Below, piece after piece: positions 16,880 to 27,239 of a stretch of 64,000 nucleotides of DNA; position 1 is the first letter of the stretch; each line of letters opens with the position of its first letter. The notes beneath the pieces are model-generated. The model was not told the DNA's origin and made no database searches. It was given only the letters and a program-made list of their open reading frames with translations. Made by a program: the position numbers and the translations under genes. This DNA is from Verrucomicrobiota bacterium. Its GTDB lineage: Bacteria > Verrucomicrobiota > Verrucomicrobiia > Opitutales > Opitutaceae. Where the stretch lies: positions 1 to 64,000 of the forward strand of contig JACRQG010000016.1 in the NCBI GenBank assembly GCA_016222805.1, in the 5' to 3' direction.

Positions 16880-18115
16880 ATGGAAACGAAACCCGTGTCC
16901 GCCCCTGCGGACTCTTCTGCCGCCGCCGTTCCCCCGGCGAACACCCCTGCCGCGCCCGCCTCGGCCAATAGCGCGGCCGCCGCCCCGGCTCCAGTCGACA
17001 ACAGCATCCGCGTCGAGGGCGTGCTCGACATCGATCTCCAGCGCGGCGGCAACGGCCAGCTGATCGACATCACCCGCGGCTGCAAGCGCCGCCCGACCGA
17101 CACTTTCGTACCCAAGGAGCTGATCCGCCGCTTCAAGCTACGCGCCGGATCGATGATTGGCGGCACCGCGTTCCCCCCGGAAGGCCGATTCCCCAATCCC
17201 AAGATGCGTTTCATCGAAACGGTGGACGGCGTCCCGCTGGAGGATCGCCGGGCGCGTTTCGAATTCACCACCCTCACCACGATCTCCCCCAACCAGCACC
17301 TGCGGATGGAGATGAAGGATGGACGCCTGACCACCCGGGCGGTCGATCTTTTCTGCCCGATCGGCAAGGGCACCCGGGGTCTCATCGTGGCCCCCCCGCG
17401 CACGGGCAAGACCACCCTCTTGCGCGATATGGCCCTCGGGGTTCTGGAGAACAACCCGGAGTGCCACGTGATGATTCTGCTGGTCGACGAGCGCCCCGAG
17501 GAAGTCACCGACTTCCGTCGCAGCGTGGCCGCCGCCGAAATCTGGGCTTCGTCCAACGACGAACAGATTGAGAACCACATCCGAATTGGCGACCTCTGCA
17601 TCGAACGCGCCAAACGCCTCGTCGAGACCGGCAAGGATGTCGTCCTGTTTGTCGACTCCATCACCCGCCTGTCGCGGGCCCACAACACCGCTCGCAATTC
17701 CGGGCGCACGGGCTCCGGGGGCCTCGACGTCCGCGCCTTGGAAAAGCCCCGTCAGCTCTTTGCGACCGCCCGCCGCACGGAGGAAGCCGGCTCGCTCACC
17801 ATCGTCGCCAGCGTGCTGGTCGAGACGGGCAGCCGCATGGATGACGTCATCTTCCAGGAATTCAAGGGCACGGGAAACATGGAGCTCGTCCTGGACCGAA
17901 AGTGCGCCGAGATGCGCCTCTGGCCCGCCATCAACATCGGGGCCAGCGGCACCCGGAAGGAGGAACTGCTCATCGATGCCAAGACGCTGGAGGGCATCCA
18001 TTTCTTCCGGCGCGCGCTGGTCGCCCAGAAGATCGAGGAAGCCACCGAGACGATGATCGCCCGGCTATCCAAGACGAAGACGAACGCGGAGTTCCTGAAG
18101 TTGATCGCCCGCTGA
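16880..18115 (+). CDS. Short divergent paralogue of transcription termination factor Rho
   Basis: 411 residues. An Ala/Pro-rich tail of about 40 residues replaces the Rho_N helix bundle. An OB-fold-like region follows (G-V-L-D-I to R-R-F-K-L-R-A-G), then the hexameric RecA-type ATPase: Walker A P-P-R-T-G-K177-T-T, D-E-R-P-E-E-V-T with the catalytic Glu, Walker B-like V-V-L-F-V-D-S-I-T-R-L and the arginine-finger region S-G-T-R-K-E-E-L. Differences from canonical Rho are clear: the aromatic F-G-F-L-R RNA-binding strand is not recognisable, the usual P-K-A-G-K is P-R-T-G-K, and the Q-loop Lys-Gly-Glu is Ala-Ala-Ala-Glu with one extra residue. A canonical rho lies 11 kb away, so this one is probably specialised. 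It is the first gene after the acs divergent region. Confidence 0.85.
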   Translation: METKPVSAPADSSAAAVPPANTPAAPASANSAAAAPAPVDNSIRVEGVLDIDLQRGGNGQLIDITRGCKRRPTDTFVPKELIRRFKLRAGSMIGGTAFPPEGRFPNPKMRFIETVDGVPLEDRRARFEFTTLTTISPNQHLRMEMKDGRLTTRAVDLFCPIGKGTRGLIVAPPRTGKTTLLRDMALGVLENNPECHVMILLVDERPEEVTDFRRSVAAAEIWASSNDEQIENHIRIGDLCIERAKRLVETGKDVVLFVDSITRLSRAHNTARNSGRTGSGGLDVRALEKPRQLFATARRTEEAGSLTIVASVLVETGSRMDDVIFQEFKGTGNMELVLDRKCAEMRLWPAINIGASGTRKEELLIDAKTLEGIHFFRRALVAQKIEEATETMIARLSKTKTNAEFLKLIAR

Positions 18116-18216
18116 GCGATCGGCGAACTTCCCTCTTGCCCCGCTCCGGATTCTCTTGAAATTCAACGTTTCCTCCCGCGACCGTCGTTCGTCTTCTGCC
18201 ACTAGCAAACCACCGC

Positions 18217-19977
18217 ATGCATAGTTTTTCCGAGCAGTGTCTGGACATGGCCCGTTCAATGTTGGGCCAAAATCTCGAATCGATTCAACCTGACGGCACC
18301 GTCCTTCCTGCTCACCAGGAGCAATCGCGACCGGATGAACCCGGCCACGTTGCCTTCGCCCTCGGCGAATTCTACCGCGCCACCGGCGAAACCACCCTCA
18401 AGGGGCACGATCTCATCGACCTCGCGGCCCGCTGCATCACGGCGCAGATGTTCACCGAGCCCGCGGCGGAGAACGGCCTCGCCTACGCCGCCCTCGGATT
18501 GCTCGCCTTTGGCCCTTCCAAGGAGCGCAACCCCGTGTGGGAACGGCTCGTGGAGGAAACCCAGCAGCGGATCGACAAGGCCCTGCTCCATCGCAGCGAC
18601 TACGACAACCACTGGCAGGCCTTCAACATCGCGAAGGCCGTCGCACGATTCAGTTTCGGCCTCTCCAAGAAGGATGAAACGTCCCGCCTGATCGAGCGGA
18701 TGTGCGATCGCATCAACCAGACGAGCTCGGCCGGCTTCTTCGACGATTCCACCGCTGGTCTCGGCGGTAACTTCAACCTCTACGGTGTCTGGGCGTTTGT
18801 GTTCGCCCGCTCGGCCCTGCAATTGCACGCCAACAGCGGCGTGCGCGAGCGCAAGCTCCCCACCCTCCGCACCTACGGGGAAAAGTACATCAAGTTGATG
18901 CCGGATCTCGTCCGACAGGACGGGCTCGGCTGGGCGTTCGGGCGCGCCGCCGGTGCTTACGGCCAGATGCACTGCATCAGCCTCATCCTGCAGGGTCTGC
19001 GCGACGGCTGGATTCCGGACGAGCAGAAGATCAAGTACTACGACATCCTGCGCCGCCTGTTCATGTTCTTCTACGAGACCTACCTCGACCAGGAACATGG
19101 ATTCCTCGATCTTCGCGATGACGAGCGCACCGCCTACGAGCACCACACGACGCGGATGGCCAATTTCGACGCCGCCCGGTACCTGTGCCAGTGGGCGCGT
19201 CTCGCCAAGACGGTGCAGATGCCGCAAGGCGCTCCGAAGACCGAGCCGGTGCGCACCAGCGGCCGGTTTGTCATCTTCGACAAGTCCAACCGCAAGGAAC
19301 AGGGGCTGTTCCTCTATCGTGACGCCGAGTCCGGGCTGCACCTGCAACTCCCGCTCATCAGTTCCGGTTCGACGCTCACGAGCGATTCGCTGCCGTTCCC
19401 GCACTGCCCGGGCATCTTCGATTGGCCGAACAACACCTACCTGCCCGTCCTGCTGCCGGAGCTCACGTTTGGCGAAAACGTGACCATTCCCGCCTTTTAC
19501 GGGAAGAATTGCGTCACCGGCCTCGGACTGCGCAACAGCTTCTACTTCCGCTACGAGCAGCCGGACCTAATCAACCTCAAGGAGGAGTTTGTCCGCGGCC
19601 TGGGCAGCGTGAAGGTGCAATGGACCTTTGCCGGGAACAAGATCGGCTGCGAGTTCGCCTACACGGTGAAACAGCAGGTCACCCTCGACAAGTTCCGCTA
19701 CGCCCTCGCCATCGCGGCCCCGCACTCGAAGTACCATGGCACAGGTGCGCTCACCCTGGGCGCCCAAGGCCACCGCTGCAGCGTGGCCAAGGATGACTTC
19801 CAGGCCACGTGGCGTGAAACCGAAGTCGTCAGTGCGGATCCGACTTACCGAACGAACTACGGCAAGATCCACTACCTCCAGTACCTGGTCCGCGACCACC
19901 CGTTGATCATGCGCCCCGGTCACATCTACCGGCTGGCGGTGAACTTCGAGCCCGACGTCGCCCATCTGGACGCTTAG
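18217..19977 (+). CDS. Unknown cytoplasmic protein, probable alpha/alpha toroid plus beta domain
   Basis: 586 residues with no signal peptide or membrane segment. The first 350 residues or so look like repeated helix pairs, the pattern of an (alpha/alpha) toroid: for example, a helix pair around [11 protein letters not shown], then [12 protein letters not shown], then [16 protein letters not shown]. The last 230 residues are beta-rich, ending in [14 protein letters not shown]. This two-part arrangement is common in polysaccharide lyases, heparinase-like proteins and DUF2264-type proteins, so a carbohydrate-related role is possible, but I see no catalytic signature. It stands alone between rho and hisF on the same strand. 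Confidence 0.55.
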   Translation: MHSFSEQCLDMARSMLGQNLESIQPDGTVLPAHQEQSRPDEPGHVAFALGEFYRATGETTLKGHDLIDLAARCITAQMFTEPAAENGLAYAALGLLAFGPSKERNPVWERLVEETQQRIDKALLHRSDYDNHWQAFNIAKAVARFSFGLSKKDETSRLIERMCDRINQTSSAGFFDDSTAGLGGNFNLYGVWAFVFARSALQLHANSGVRERKLPTLRTYGEKYIKLMPDLVRQDGLGWAFGRAAGAYGQMHCISLILQGLRDGWIPDEQKIKYYDILRRLFMFFYETYLDQEHGFLDLRDDERTAYEHHTTRMANFDAARYLCQWARLAKTVQMPQGAPKTEPVRTSGRFVIFDKSNRKEQGLFLYRDAESGLHLQLPLISSGSTLTSDSLPFPHCPGIFDWPNNTYLPVLLPELTFGENVTIPAFYGKNCVTGLGLRNSFYFRYEQPDLINLKEEFVRGLGSVKVQWTFAGNKIGCEFAYTVKQQVTLDKFRYALAIAAPHSKYHGTGALTLGAQGHRCSVAKDDFQATWRETEVVSADPTYRTNYGKIHYLQYLVRDHPLIMRPGHIYRLAVNFEPDVAHLDA

Positions 19978-20053
19978 TTCCGCACCAACGCCGCGGCGCC
20001 GGCTCCCACTGGGCGAAGTCCGCCCGCCTGTTTGCGGGCGCTCTCTCCCTCGC

Positions 20054-20815
20054 ATGCTCTCCCGAAGGATCATCCCCTGCCTCGACGTCAACGCGGGCCG
20101 CGTGGTCAAGGGGGTGAAGTTCCAACAACTCCGCGACGCGGGAGATCCGGTCCAGTGCGCCCGCGCCTACGACGCCCAGGGCGCGGACGAACTCGTCTTT
20201 CTCGACATCACCGCATCGAGCGACAACCGCGCTATCATGCACGATGTCGTCGCCGCTACGGCGGAACAGTGTTTCATGCCCCTCACGGTCGGCGGAGGAC
20301 TCCGCACCGTGGCGGACATCGAAGCGATGCTGAAGAGCGGCGCCGACAAGGTATCACTCAACACCGCGGCCATCCGTGATCCCGAGTTGATTCGCCAATC
20401 CTCCGATCGCTTTGGCGTCCAGTGCATCGTGGTCGCGATCGACGCCAAGCGTGAGCCGGACGGCCGCTCCTGGCGCGTGTACACCCACGGCGGACGAAAC
20501 CCCACGGCGCTCGATGCGGTGGCGTGGGCCGAGCGAGCGGTCGCGCTCGGAGCGGGAGAGATTCTGCTCACGAGCATGGACGCGGACGGTACGCAGGCCG
20601 GCTATGACTGCGCGCTCACCCGTGCCGTAAGCGATGCGGTGTCGGTCCCCGTCATTGCCAGCGGCGGGGCGGGCACCTTGCAGCACTTTGCCGAGGTGCT
20701 CGACGCCGGACGCGCCAGCGCGGTCCTGGCGGCCAGCCTGTTTCACTTTGGCACGTTCAGAATCGCCGAGGTGAAGAGCTATCTCGCAACCCACGGCGTG
20801 CCCGTGCGGCAGTAA
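20054..20815 (+). CDS. hisF: Imidazole glycerol phosphate synthase cyclase subunit HisF
   Basis: 253 residues, full length. HisF is the (beta/alpha)8 barrel that uses ammonia from HisH to close the imidazole ring and release AICAR in histidine synthesis. The first catalytic Asp is in [10 protein letters not shown] and the second in [12 protein letters not shown]; the phosphate-binding ends G-G-G-L-R and A-S-G-G-A-G are also present. The ATG follows the pyrimidine-rich C-T-C-T-C-C-C-T-C-G-C. No other his gene is nearby, so the pathway is scattered in this genome; the partner hisH is expected elsewhere. Confidence 0.96.
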   Translation: MLSRRIIPCLDVNAGRVVKGVKFQQLRDAGDPVQCARAYDAQGADELVFLDITASSDNRAIMHDVVAATAEQCFMPLTVGGGLRTVADIEAMLKSGADKVSLNTAAIRDPELIRQSSDRFGVQCIVVAIDAKREPDGRSWRVYTHGGRNPTALDAVAWAERAVALGAGEILLTSMDADGTQAGYDCALTRAVSDAVSVPVIASGGAGTLQHFAEVLDAGRASAVLAASLFHFGTFRIAEVKSYLATHGVPVRQ

Positions 20816-20852
20816 CTGGCCGGCGCACCTTCCCGGCGCCGCCTCTCGTCGC

Positions 20853-21434
20853 CTACGCGCCTTGACTGGGCGGTGCTGAATCTTCTGGGGGCGACGTTTT
20901 CGCCCCGTTCGCCTCCGGTGCTTCCCCTTTGGACTTCGGCACCCCCACCAGGACGCTGAGTTGCTCCTGCACCGCCACGAAGAACTCCGGCGTCAATTCT
21001 CCCGCCGGCACCTCGAACATCGCCTTCGATTTGGCGTGTTCGTATCGCACCCGCTGGCCGTCGACACTCTTACCCCGGGGACGAAGGATCTTCTTCCGCT
21101 CCAACATGAGCGCGAGAAACTGCACGAGTCGGGTGTTCTCGGGCGTGGGTTCCGTGGTAGGATCCGCGAGGGTGACGAATAGACTCTCGGCCGTCAACTT
21201 GAGCGCCCGGTCCGGATTTTCCCCGGCTCGCCGTGGCTTGTAGGCCTGAACCCATCGGCAGGCGACGAAGCCCTCCGGGGAAAAACCCGTCGCGTGACGT
21301 TCGAGGACATCATAACGCACGATCTCCAGCGCCGCTCCCACGCGCACGAGGTGACTCGTCACCCGGTCGCCCTCGCCAAACGGTTCGCCGGAAACAAAGC
21401 AGGTTGTTGCCAGCGGCTGGAGCTGAAGTTCCAT
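20853..21434 (-). CDS. Conserved-looking protein of unknown function
   Basis: 193 residues, soluble, with no signal peptide or membrane helix. The N-terminus has T-T-C-F-V-S-G-E-P-F-G-E-G-D, reminiscent of half a zinc-ribbon or treble-clef knuckle, but only one further Cys (V-A-C-R-W) follows, so metal binding is uncertain. The middle has R-L-V-Q-F-L-A-L-M-L-E-R-K-K-I-L, a helix typical of small regulatory proteins, and the last 30 residues are Pro/Ser/Ala-rich and probably disordered. ATG at 21434 is chosen because the frame upstream runs into the divergent hydrolase gene. I do not recognise a family. Confidence 0.55.
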   Translation of the reverse strand: MELQLQPLATTCFVSGEPFGEGDRVTSHLVRVGAALEIVRYDVLERHATGFSPEGFVACRWVQAYKPRRAGENPDRALKLTAESLFVTLADPTTEPTPENTRLVQFLALMLERKKILRPRGKSVDGQRVRYEHAKSKAMFEVPAGELTPEFFVAVQEQLSVLVGVPKSKGEAPEANGAKTSPPEDSAPPSQGA

Positions 21435-21495
21435 AGGGCTTTCTTGTTTACTCCCGGTCTCCCGGGAGGCTAGCACTTTCCGGACGATTCCCGCC

Positions 21496-22092
21496 GTGCC
21501 CTCCTCACCGTCCGCGCCGCCCGAAGACACTCTCCTGCTCTGCCTGGACCTGCAGCCCCCTTTCCTGGCCGCGATCACGGACGGCGCCGAGGTCCTGCGC
21601 CGCTGCGAGTTCGCTGTCGCCGGCGCCCGGACGCTCGGCCTGCCCGTGGCCTTCACCGAGCAGGTCCCGGAGAAGCTCGGCTCCACCGCCGCAACCGTGC
21701 TTGCCCTCGCCCCCGGAGCGCCCGTGTGGCCCAAGACCACCTTTTCGGCCTTGGCCGACGAACGCCTCCACGCCGCACTCCTCGCCGACCGTCCGGTTCG
21801 CCACCTCCTGCTCGCCGGTATCGAAACCTCCATTTGCGTCTTTCAAACCGCGCTCGGTGCCATCGCCGCCGGCCTCGAGGTCACAATCCTCGTTGACTGC
21901 GTCGGTGCGCGACGGAGTGGTGATGCCCAGGTCTGTCTCGAAGCGCTGGCGCGACACGGCGCCCACCTGCTCCCGAGCGAGACCGTGCTGTACTCGATCC
22001 TTCATGATACCGGGCATCCTTGCTTCCGCGAGTTCACACGGCTCGTGAAGGCACATCACGCGCCCGCCTCGCGGACCGGAACCGCCGATTGA
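21496..22092 (+). CDS. Isochorismatase-family cysteine hydrolase
   Basis: 198 residues from a GTG start. The fold and triad of the family are visible: Asp in L-C-L-D-L-Q-P-P-F, Lys in W-P-K-T-T-F-S-A-L, and the nucleophile Cys in G-I-E-T-S-I-C-V-F-Q-T. Members hydrolyse isochorismate, nicotinamide or other amides; the sequence alone does not identify the substrate. It ends only 5 bases before the next gene, the HD exoribonuclease, so the two are likely cotranscribed, though no functional link is obvious. It is divergent from the unknown gene at 20853-21434, leaving 61 bases for both promoters. Confidence 0.85.
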   Translation: MPSSPSAPPEDTLLLCLDLQPPFLAAITDGAEVLRRCEFAVAGARTLGLPVAFTEQVPEKLGSTAATVLALAPGAPVWPKTTFSALADERLHAALLADRPVRHLLLAGIETSICVFQTALGAIAAGLEVTILVDCVGARRSGDAQVCLEALARHGAHLLPSETVLYSILHDTGHPCFREFTRLVKAHHAPASRTGTAD

Positions 22093-22097
22093 AGCCC

Positions 22098-23102
22098 ATG
22101 GCCGAGGACACACCGTCCCTCACGATTCGGGAACTCAAGGCGCTCGATTCCGCCGCGAGCGGTCGGGCGTTCACCAGCATCCTCGTGGTGAAGAAGCTCG
22201 CGGCCAAGACCGCCGCCAACGGCAATCCCTTCTACAGCGTGGAACTGGGGGATCGCACCGGGTCGGTGAGTTGCACCGTCTTCGGCGACAGCCCCGTCTT
22301 CGAGGTCCTGAAAGCCGCGGGAGAGGGAGCGGTCGTCCGGGTGGAGGGCAAGGTCGATTTCTACCAGGGCCGCCACTCTCCTCGCCTGAACCGGGCGGTT
22401 GCGCTCGCCGAGGCCGAATTGAGCGCGCCCGGCCTGTTGGAGACGCTGGTCGAAGTGGCACCAGAGGACCCTGAAGTGCTCTGGGGCGAGCTAATCGCGT
22501 TTGTCGACACCCTTCGCCACGATGAACTTCGCCTGGCGGTCCGGGGGGTCTTCGAGGAGATCGGCGAGGTCTTTCGCTGGTCGCCGGCTGCCGTCGCCAT
22601 GCATCATGCCTACCGGCACGGGTTGCTCGAACACACCGTGCATATGGCCAGAGCCGGTCGCGCCCTCCTCCCGCTCTATCCCGAGGTGGATGCCGACCTG
22701 GCGATGGCCGGCCTGCTCCTCCACGACACCGGCAAGGCCATCGAGTATGAGGGAACCCTGGCGACCAAGCGCAGCCGCCGGGGCATCCTGCAGGGGCACG
22801 TCGTGCTTGGGTACCAGTTGGCCCGCAAACACGGCATCAAGGCACGCCTCGACGCGGATCGGCTCGAGCGGTTGGAACATATCATCCTGTCACACCAGGG
22901 AGAGCCCGAATGGGGAGCGGCCGTCTACGCGGCGACACCCGAGGCTGTCTTTGTGTCGATGATCGACAACCTCGATGCCCGGATGGGCATGGTTCAGCGC
23001 GCCCTCCGACAGGCCGGAGAACAGGACGAATTCTCCGAACGCCTGCCCGGATTGAACTCGGCCCTCCTGACCCGCCGACTCCCGCCGACCCCGGCCCGCT
23101 AG
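22098..23102 (+). CDS. OB-fold/HD-domain 3'-5' exoribonuclease, YhaM family
   Basis: 334 residues against about 310 in Bacillus YhaM. Residues about 20-110 form an OB-fold nucleic-acid-binding domain (P-F-Y-S-V-E-L-G-D-R-T-G, then G-K-V-D-F-Y-Q-G). Residues about 150-310 are an HD phosphohydrolase domain with metal ligands in H-H-A-Y-R-H-G-L-L-E-H, L-L-L-H-D-T-G-K and I-L-S-H-Q-G. This combination degrades RNA, and single-stranded DNA in YhaM, from the 3' end in the cytoplasm. ATG at 22098 directly follows the upstream stop and matches the family N-terminus; a longer open frame begins at 22020 inside the hydrolase gene. Confidence 0.85.
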   Translation: MAEDTPSLTIRELKALDSAASGRAFTSILVVKKLAAKTAANGNPFYSVELGDRTGSVSCTVFGDSPVFEVLKAAGEGAVVRVEGKVDFYQGRHSPRLNRAVALAEAELSAPGLLETLVEVAPEDPEVLWGELIAFVDTLRHDELRLAVRGVFEEIGEVFRWSPAAVAMHHAYRHGLLEHTVHMARAGRALLPLYPEVDADLAMAGLLLHDTGKAIEYEGTLATKRSRRGILQGHVVLGYQLARKHGIKARLDADRLERLEHIILSHQGEPEWGAAVYAATPEAVFVSMIDNLDARMGMVQRALRQAGEQDEFSERLPGLNSALLTRRLPPTPAR

Positions 23103-23135
23103 TCCACTTGGAACCTCCGGAGCTTCCGTCTCCGA

Positions 23136-24323
23136 TCAGGCGCTGAGGCTCTTGATCAGCTCAATCATCGGGAGGAACATCGCGATGACGATGATGCCGA
23201 CGCCCACGGCCATGAAGACGATCATCACGGGTTCGATGATCGACGTCAGCGCCGCCACGGCATTGTCCACCTCTTCGTCGTAGTTATCCGCAATGCGGAC
23301 CAGCATGTCCGGCAAGGCGCCGGTCTCCTCGCCTACCTCGATCATGCTCGTCACCATGCCGGGAAAGACCCTCGTCGATTCGAGCGGCTTGGCGACGTTG
23401 TCGCCTTCCTTCACGCGGTCATGCACCACGCTGATGGCATTGGCCACATGAACGTTGCCACTCGTGTCGCGCGTGATCGTGAGCGCCTGGAGGATCGGCA
23501 CACCGGAGGCCAACAGGGTGCCGAAAGTGCGAGTGAAGCGGGCGATTGCCGCCTTGAGGAGCAGATCGCCCAGCACCGGGATTCGCAACAGCACCCAGTG
23601 GATGACATAGGTGCCGAGTTTCGAGCGCTTGAAGACCCAGAAGAAAAACATCAATCCTGCCACGCCGGCCACGACCATCAGGATGTGCTGGCGCATCGCG
23701 TCCGCCACCGAAACCACCACCGACGTCAGCCAAGGGAGAGGTTTACCCTTCAGCATGGTGAGAAAGACCTCCTGGAATTTCGGCACCACGAAGACCATCA
23801 GCACCGTCATGATCCCGCCCGCGACCGTGCTGATGATGGCCGGATAGACCATGGCCGACACCACCTTGCTCTTAATCTTCACGGCCTTCTCCATGAAGAC
23901 GGATAACCGTTCCAGCACCGTGTCGAGCACGCCGCCCGCCTCTCCCGCCTTCACCATGTTCACGTAGAGGCGGTCAAACGTCTTGGGATGAGCTCCCAAG
24001 CCATCCGAGAAGTTGCCGCCGGAGCGAATCGTGTCGGCGCAGTCCTCGATTACCTGCCGGAAAGCCGGTCGCTTCTCCTGCCGGGCCAGCACCTCGAGGC
24101 TGCGGAGAATCGGCATCCCGGCCTTCACCAGCGTCGCCAGCTGCCGCGTGAATACCGTCAGCCCCTTGTCGTTGATCGGGCGCCCGAAGGAAAATCCCCT
24201 TCGTCGACGAGGCGCCACCGCTCCGGCACTGAGCGCAATGGTCGGACCACGACCCGAGGTCCGGCCGGAGGTGGGAATCGGCACCGCCGGGGTTGCTTTG
24301 GGACTGACGGAGAGTTTGGCCAT
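23136..24323 (-). CDS. pilC: Type IV pilus/type II secretion inner-membrane platform protein PilC (GspF family)
   Basis: 395 residues, the usual PilC length. Two GspF repeats are present, each a soluble helical bundle followed by membrane helices: F-T-R-Q-L-A-T-L-V-K-A-G-M-P at the start of the first, F-T-R-T-F-G-T-L-L-A-S-G-V-P at the start of the second, and hydrophobic helices near 185-210, 230-255 and at the C-terminus. PilC anchors the assembly ATPase and feeds pilins into the growing fibre. It is the last gene of the pil run, 26 bases after the pilB copy, and is one of the few genes here with a good purine-rich ribosome site (G-A-G-G-A-A-G, about 5 bases before ATG). Confidence 0.93.
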   Translation of the reverse strand: MAKLSVSPKATPAVPIPTSGRTSGRGPTIALSAGAVAPRRRRGFSFGRPINDKGLTVFTRQLATLVKAGMPILRSLEVLARQEKRPAFRQVIEDCADTIRSGGNFSDGLGAHPKTFDRLYVNMVKAGEAGGVLDTVLERLSVFMEKAVKIKSKVVSAMVYPAIISTVAGGIMTVLMVFVVPKFQEVFLTMLKGKPLPWLTSVVVSVADAMRQHILMVVAGVAGLMFFFWVFKRSKLGTYVIHWVLLRIPVLGDLLLKAAIARFTRTFGTLLASGVPILQALTITRDTSGNVHVANAISVVHDRVKEGDNVAKPLESTRVFPGMVTSMIEVGEETGALPDMLVRIADNYDEEVDNAVAALTSIIEPVMIVFMAVGVGIIVIAMFLPMIELIKSLSA

Positions 24324-24349
24324 GATCGCTTCCTCGATGGAGACGGGAT

Positions 24350-26047
24350 CTAAGTGTACTTGACGACCTCTTCGATGGTCGTGTTGCCGTCGAAAATTGC
24401 CCGGAGCCCGTCATCACGCAACGTGCGCATGCCCTGTTCGATCGCCTTCTGCCGGATGGCCAGGGTCGGCGCCCGCTGGGTCACGAGATCGCGCACCTGA
24501 TCGCTCAGCCGCAGCCACTCATAGATGCCCAGCCGACCCTTGTACCCCGACTGACTGCAGGCCGGACACCCCTTGCCGAAGGAGAACGGCCGATCGCCCA
24601 CCTGGTCCCGCGAGCTCCCCAGTTGCGCGACCACCTCCGGACCCGGGAGGTAGGAGGACTTGCACTGACCGCAGATCCGGCGCACTAACCGCTGCGCCAG
24701 GACGGCCTCCAGGGTGGAGGCGATCAGGAACGACTCCACCCCCATGTCGATCAGGCGAGTGATCGCCCCGGCGGCATCATTGGTGTGGAGCGTGGAAAGC
24801 ACGAGGTGACCGGTGAGCGACGCCTGGATCGAAATCTGCGCCGTCTCCAGGTCGCGAATCTCGCCGACCATGATGATATCCGGATCCTGCCGCAGGAACG
24901 AGCGCAGCGCCGAGGCGAAGGTGAGGCCGACGAGGGGGTTCACCGGAACCTGCATGATTCCCTCGATCTCGTACTCCACCGGATCCTCGGCCGTGAGGAT
25001 CTTCACATCCACGGTGTTCACCAGCCGCAGGCCGCTGTAGAGCGTGGTCGTCTTGCCGCAGCCTGTCGGCCCGGTCACGATGAAGATCCCGTTGGGCCGG
25101 CGGACGATTTCATGGATACCGTTGAAAACATCCTCCGGCATGCCGAGCTGGCTGATGTCGAGCCGCACCGCGGACTGATCGAGCACGCGCAGCACCACGC
25201 TTTCGCCGAACTGGGTCGGCAGGGTGGAAACGCGCAAGTCGACCGGCCGTCCGCCAATGTTGATCTTGATGCGACCGTCCTGCGGAATCCGCCGCTCGGC
25301 GATGTTGAGACTCGCGAGCACCTTGACGCGCGAGATGATCGGCAGCGCCAGCTGCTTCGGTGGCGGGGCCATCTCGTAGAGCGCCCCGTCGATGCGGTAC
25401 CGGATCTTGAACTCGTGCTCGAACGGCTCGAAATGGATGTCACTCGCCTTGTCACGGATGGCCTGCCCGATCACGAGGTTGACGAACTTGATGATTGGCG
25501 TCTGCTCCGCCATCGACTCGAGGTCGCGCTCGGAGAACTCCCGGTTGCCAGGATCGGCCGCCACCTTGCCCGTGCTGATTTCCTGGAGGAGATCATCGAT
25601 GCTCTCCTCGTCCTCGCCGTAGTGCTGCTTGATCTGAACCTCGACCTTGTCGGGATCGGCGAAAAACAGCCGCACATTCCGATCGAGCGCGAAGGTCAGG
25701 TCATCGACCGCCTGGGTGTTGAAGGGATCGGTGACGAGGAGATCGATGTTCTGCTCGTCCGCGCGCATGGGCATGACGCCATAATCCCGCGCCAGCTTGC
25801 CGGTGAGTGACGCGATCGCCTCGCCCGGAAACTGCACCGGCAACTCCGCGACGTAGTCGTAGCCCAAGTGCTCGGCGATCCGGCGCAGCAACTCGTCCTT
25901 CTCGACGATGCCGAGATCCACGACCACATCGGCCAGCGGTTTCCCCGTCGCCTTGTGTTCCTCGTTCAGTTCGTCCAGCTGCGCCGGCTCGACGAGCCGT
26001 TGCTCCTTGAGGAACTCGTAAATCGCGGGACTGTGCGACGGAAACAT
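24350..26047 (-). CDS. pilB: Type IV pilus assembly ATPase PilB (GspE family), copy 1
   Basis: 565 residues. The N-terminal MshEN/T2SSE_N domain (about 1-150) contains R-R-I-A-E-H-L-G-Y and D-L-L-V-T-D-P. The ATPase core has Walker [11 protein letters not shown], the Asp box [10 protein letters not shown], Walker [10 protein letters not shown] and the His box T-L-H-T-N-D-A. The zinc knuckle is C-G-Q-C ... C-P-A-C. The Cys in the Walker A loop is a minor variation of the usual Ser. It powers pilus or pseudopilus extension at the cytoplasmic face. It lies between pilT (13 bases upstream) and pilC (26 bases downstream). Confidence 0.93.
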   Translation of the reverse strand: MFPSHSPAIYEFLKEQRLVEPAQLDELNEEHKATGKPLADVVVDLGIVEKDELLRRIAEHLGYDYVAELPVQFPGEAIASLTGKLARDYGVMPMRADEQNIDLLVTDPFNTQAVDDLTFALDRNVRLFFADPDKVEVQIKQHYGEDEESIDDLLQEISTGKVAADPGNREFSERDLESMAEQTPIIKFVNLVIGQAIRDKASDIHFEPFEHEFKIRYRIDGALYEMAPPPKQLALPIISRVKVLASLNIAERRIPQDGRIKINIGGRPVDLRVSTLPTQFGESVVLRVLDQSAVRLDISQLGMPEDVFNGIHEIVRRPNGIFIVTGPTGCGKTTTLYSGLRLVNTVDVKILTAEDPVEYEIEGIMQVPVNPLVGLTFASALRSFLRQDPDIIMVGEIRDLETAQISIQASLTGHLVLSTLHTNDAAGAITRLIDMGVESFLIASTLEAVLAQRLVRRICGQCKSSYLPGPEVVAQLGSSRDQVGDRPFSFGKGCPACSQSGYKGRLGIYEWLRLSDQVRDLVTQRAPTLAIRQKAIEQGMRTLRDDGLRAIFDGNTTIEEVVKYT

Positions 26048-26060
26048 GGTCCGGGATCGC

Positions 26061-27143
26061 TCAGAGTTCGCGCAGCTTCAGGCCCATCTGCAGGAACTTC
26101 TCGCGCATGATATTGGGATCCTGGGCCTTTTCCAGTGCCTCATCCGGCGCCACCAATTCCCGGTTCACCAGGCTCATCAGGTGCGTGTCCATGGTGATCA
26201 TCCCGAGGTGGGCACCCGTCTGGATGTCCGACGGGATGCGGAACGTCTTGTTCTCGCGGATCAGCGAGCCGATCGAGGTCGTGTTCACCATGATCTCGTA
26301 ACCGGCAATCCGCCCGCCGCCGATCTTCTTGCACAGCACCTGGGAAATCACCGCCACCAGCGAGGACGCCAGTTGGGTGCGGATCATGTCCTTCATGTTG
26401 GCCGGAAACGCGTCGACAATCCGGTCGACCGTCTTGGCGGCACTGTTGGTGTGCAGCGTGCCAAACACAAGGTGGCCCGTTTCGGCCGCGCTGATGGCAG
26501 CTTCGATGGTCTCGAGATCGCGCATTTCGCCGACCAGAATCACGTCGGGATCCTGGCGCAGCGCGCGGCGAATTGCCTCGGAGAAACTCGGCACGTCCAC
26601 ATGCACCTCACGCTGCGTCACCACGCAGCGCTTGTGATTGTGGTAATACTCGATCGGATCTTCGATGGTGATGATGTGGCCGTCCCGCGACTCGTTGATG
26701 TAGTTGATCATCGACGCCAGTGTCGTGGACTTGCCGGATCCGGTGGGGCCGGTGACCAGAATCAGGCCGCGCGGCCGGTAGAGAAGTTCGCGAATCTTAT
26801 CGGGGAGGCCGATATCCCGCAGCCCGAACATCTTGTACGGAATCTGGCGCAGAACCATCCCGTAGTTGGTCTTGGCCTTCAGCACCGACACGCGGAACCG
26901 CGCCTTTTCCCCGAACGCAAAGCCGAAGTCCGCTCCTCCGTTCAGCTTCACGTTGCTGACGTGCGCGTCCGGGGTGATGGAGAGCATCAGCTTCTCGGTG
27001 TCCCCCGGAGTCAGCGGCGGGCCGTCGATGGGGGTCATGCTGCCGCTCAGCCGGATGGTCGGCGGCTGCCCCACCTGGAGGTGAAGATCCGAGGCGCCCT
27101 GCTCGACCATCAGGTCGAGGAGATCGTTCATGTCGTAACTCAT
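26061..27143 (-). CDS. pilT: Type IV pilus retraction ATPase PilT
   Basis: 360 residues, typical of PilT. It lacks the long N-terminal domain and zinc knuckle of PilB. Motifs are Walker [11 protein letters not shown], Asp box I-E-D-P-I-E-Y-Y-H, Walker [10 protein letters not shown] and His box T-L-H-T-N-S-A-A. The C-terminal retraction-linked helix, A-I-R-N-L-I-R in enteric PilT, appears here as S-I-G-S-L-I-R-E-N. PilT depolymerises the fibre to drive twitching, adhesion or DNA uptake, so this locus encodes a dynamic type IV pilus and not only a secretion pseudopilus. It sits between the two pilB copies. Confidence 0.93.
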   Translation of the reverse strand: MSYDMNDLLDLMVEQGASDLHLQVGQPPTIRLSGSMTPIDGPPLTPGDTEKLMLSITPDAHVSNVKLNGGADFGFAFGEKARFRVSVLKAKTNYGMVLRQIPYKMFGLRDIGLPDKIRELLYRPRGLILVTGPTGSGKSTTLASMINYINESRDGHIITIEDPIEYYHNHKRCVVTQREVHVDVPSFSEAIRRALRQDPDVILVGEMRDLETIEAAISAAETGHLVFGTLHTNSAAKTVDRIVDAFPANMKDMIRTQLASSLVAVISQVLCKKIGGGRIAGYEIMVNTTSIGSLIRENKTFRIPSDIQTGAHLGMITMDTHLMSLVNRELVAPDEALEKAQDPNIMREKFLQMGLKLREL

Positions 27144-27239
27144 GGTTGGGGATTTCGTGGCCCATCCAAGAGCACGGAGGCGGTCCGGGGCTTCCGGAAG
27201 GACGGGCGGTTGGCGGGGAAGAAGTCCATTGCCGGGAGC

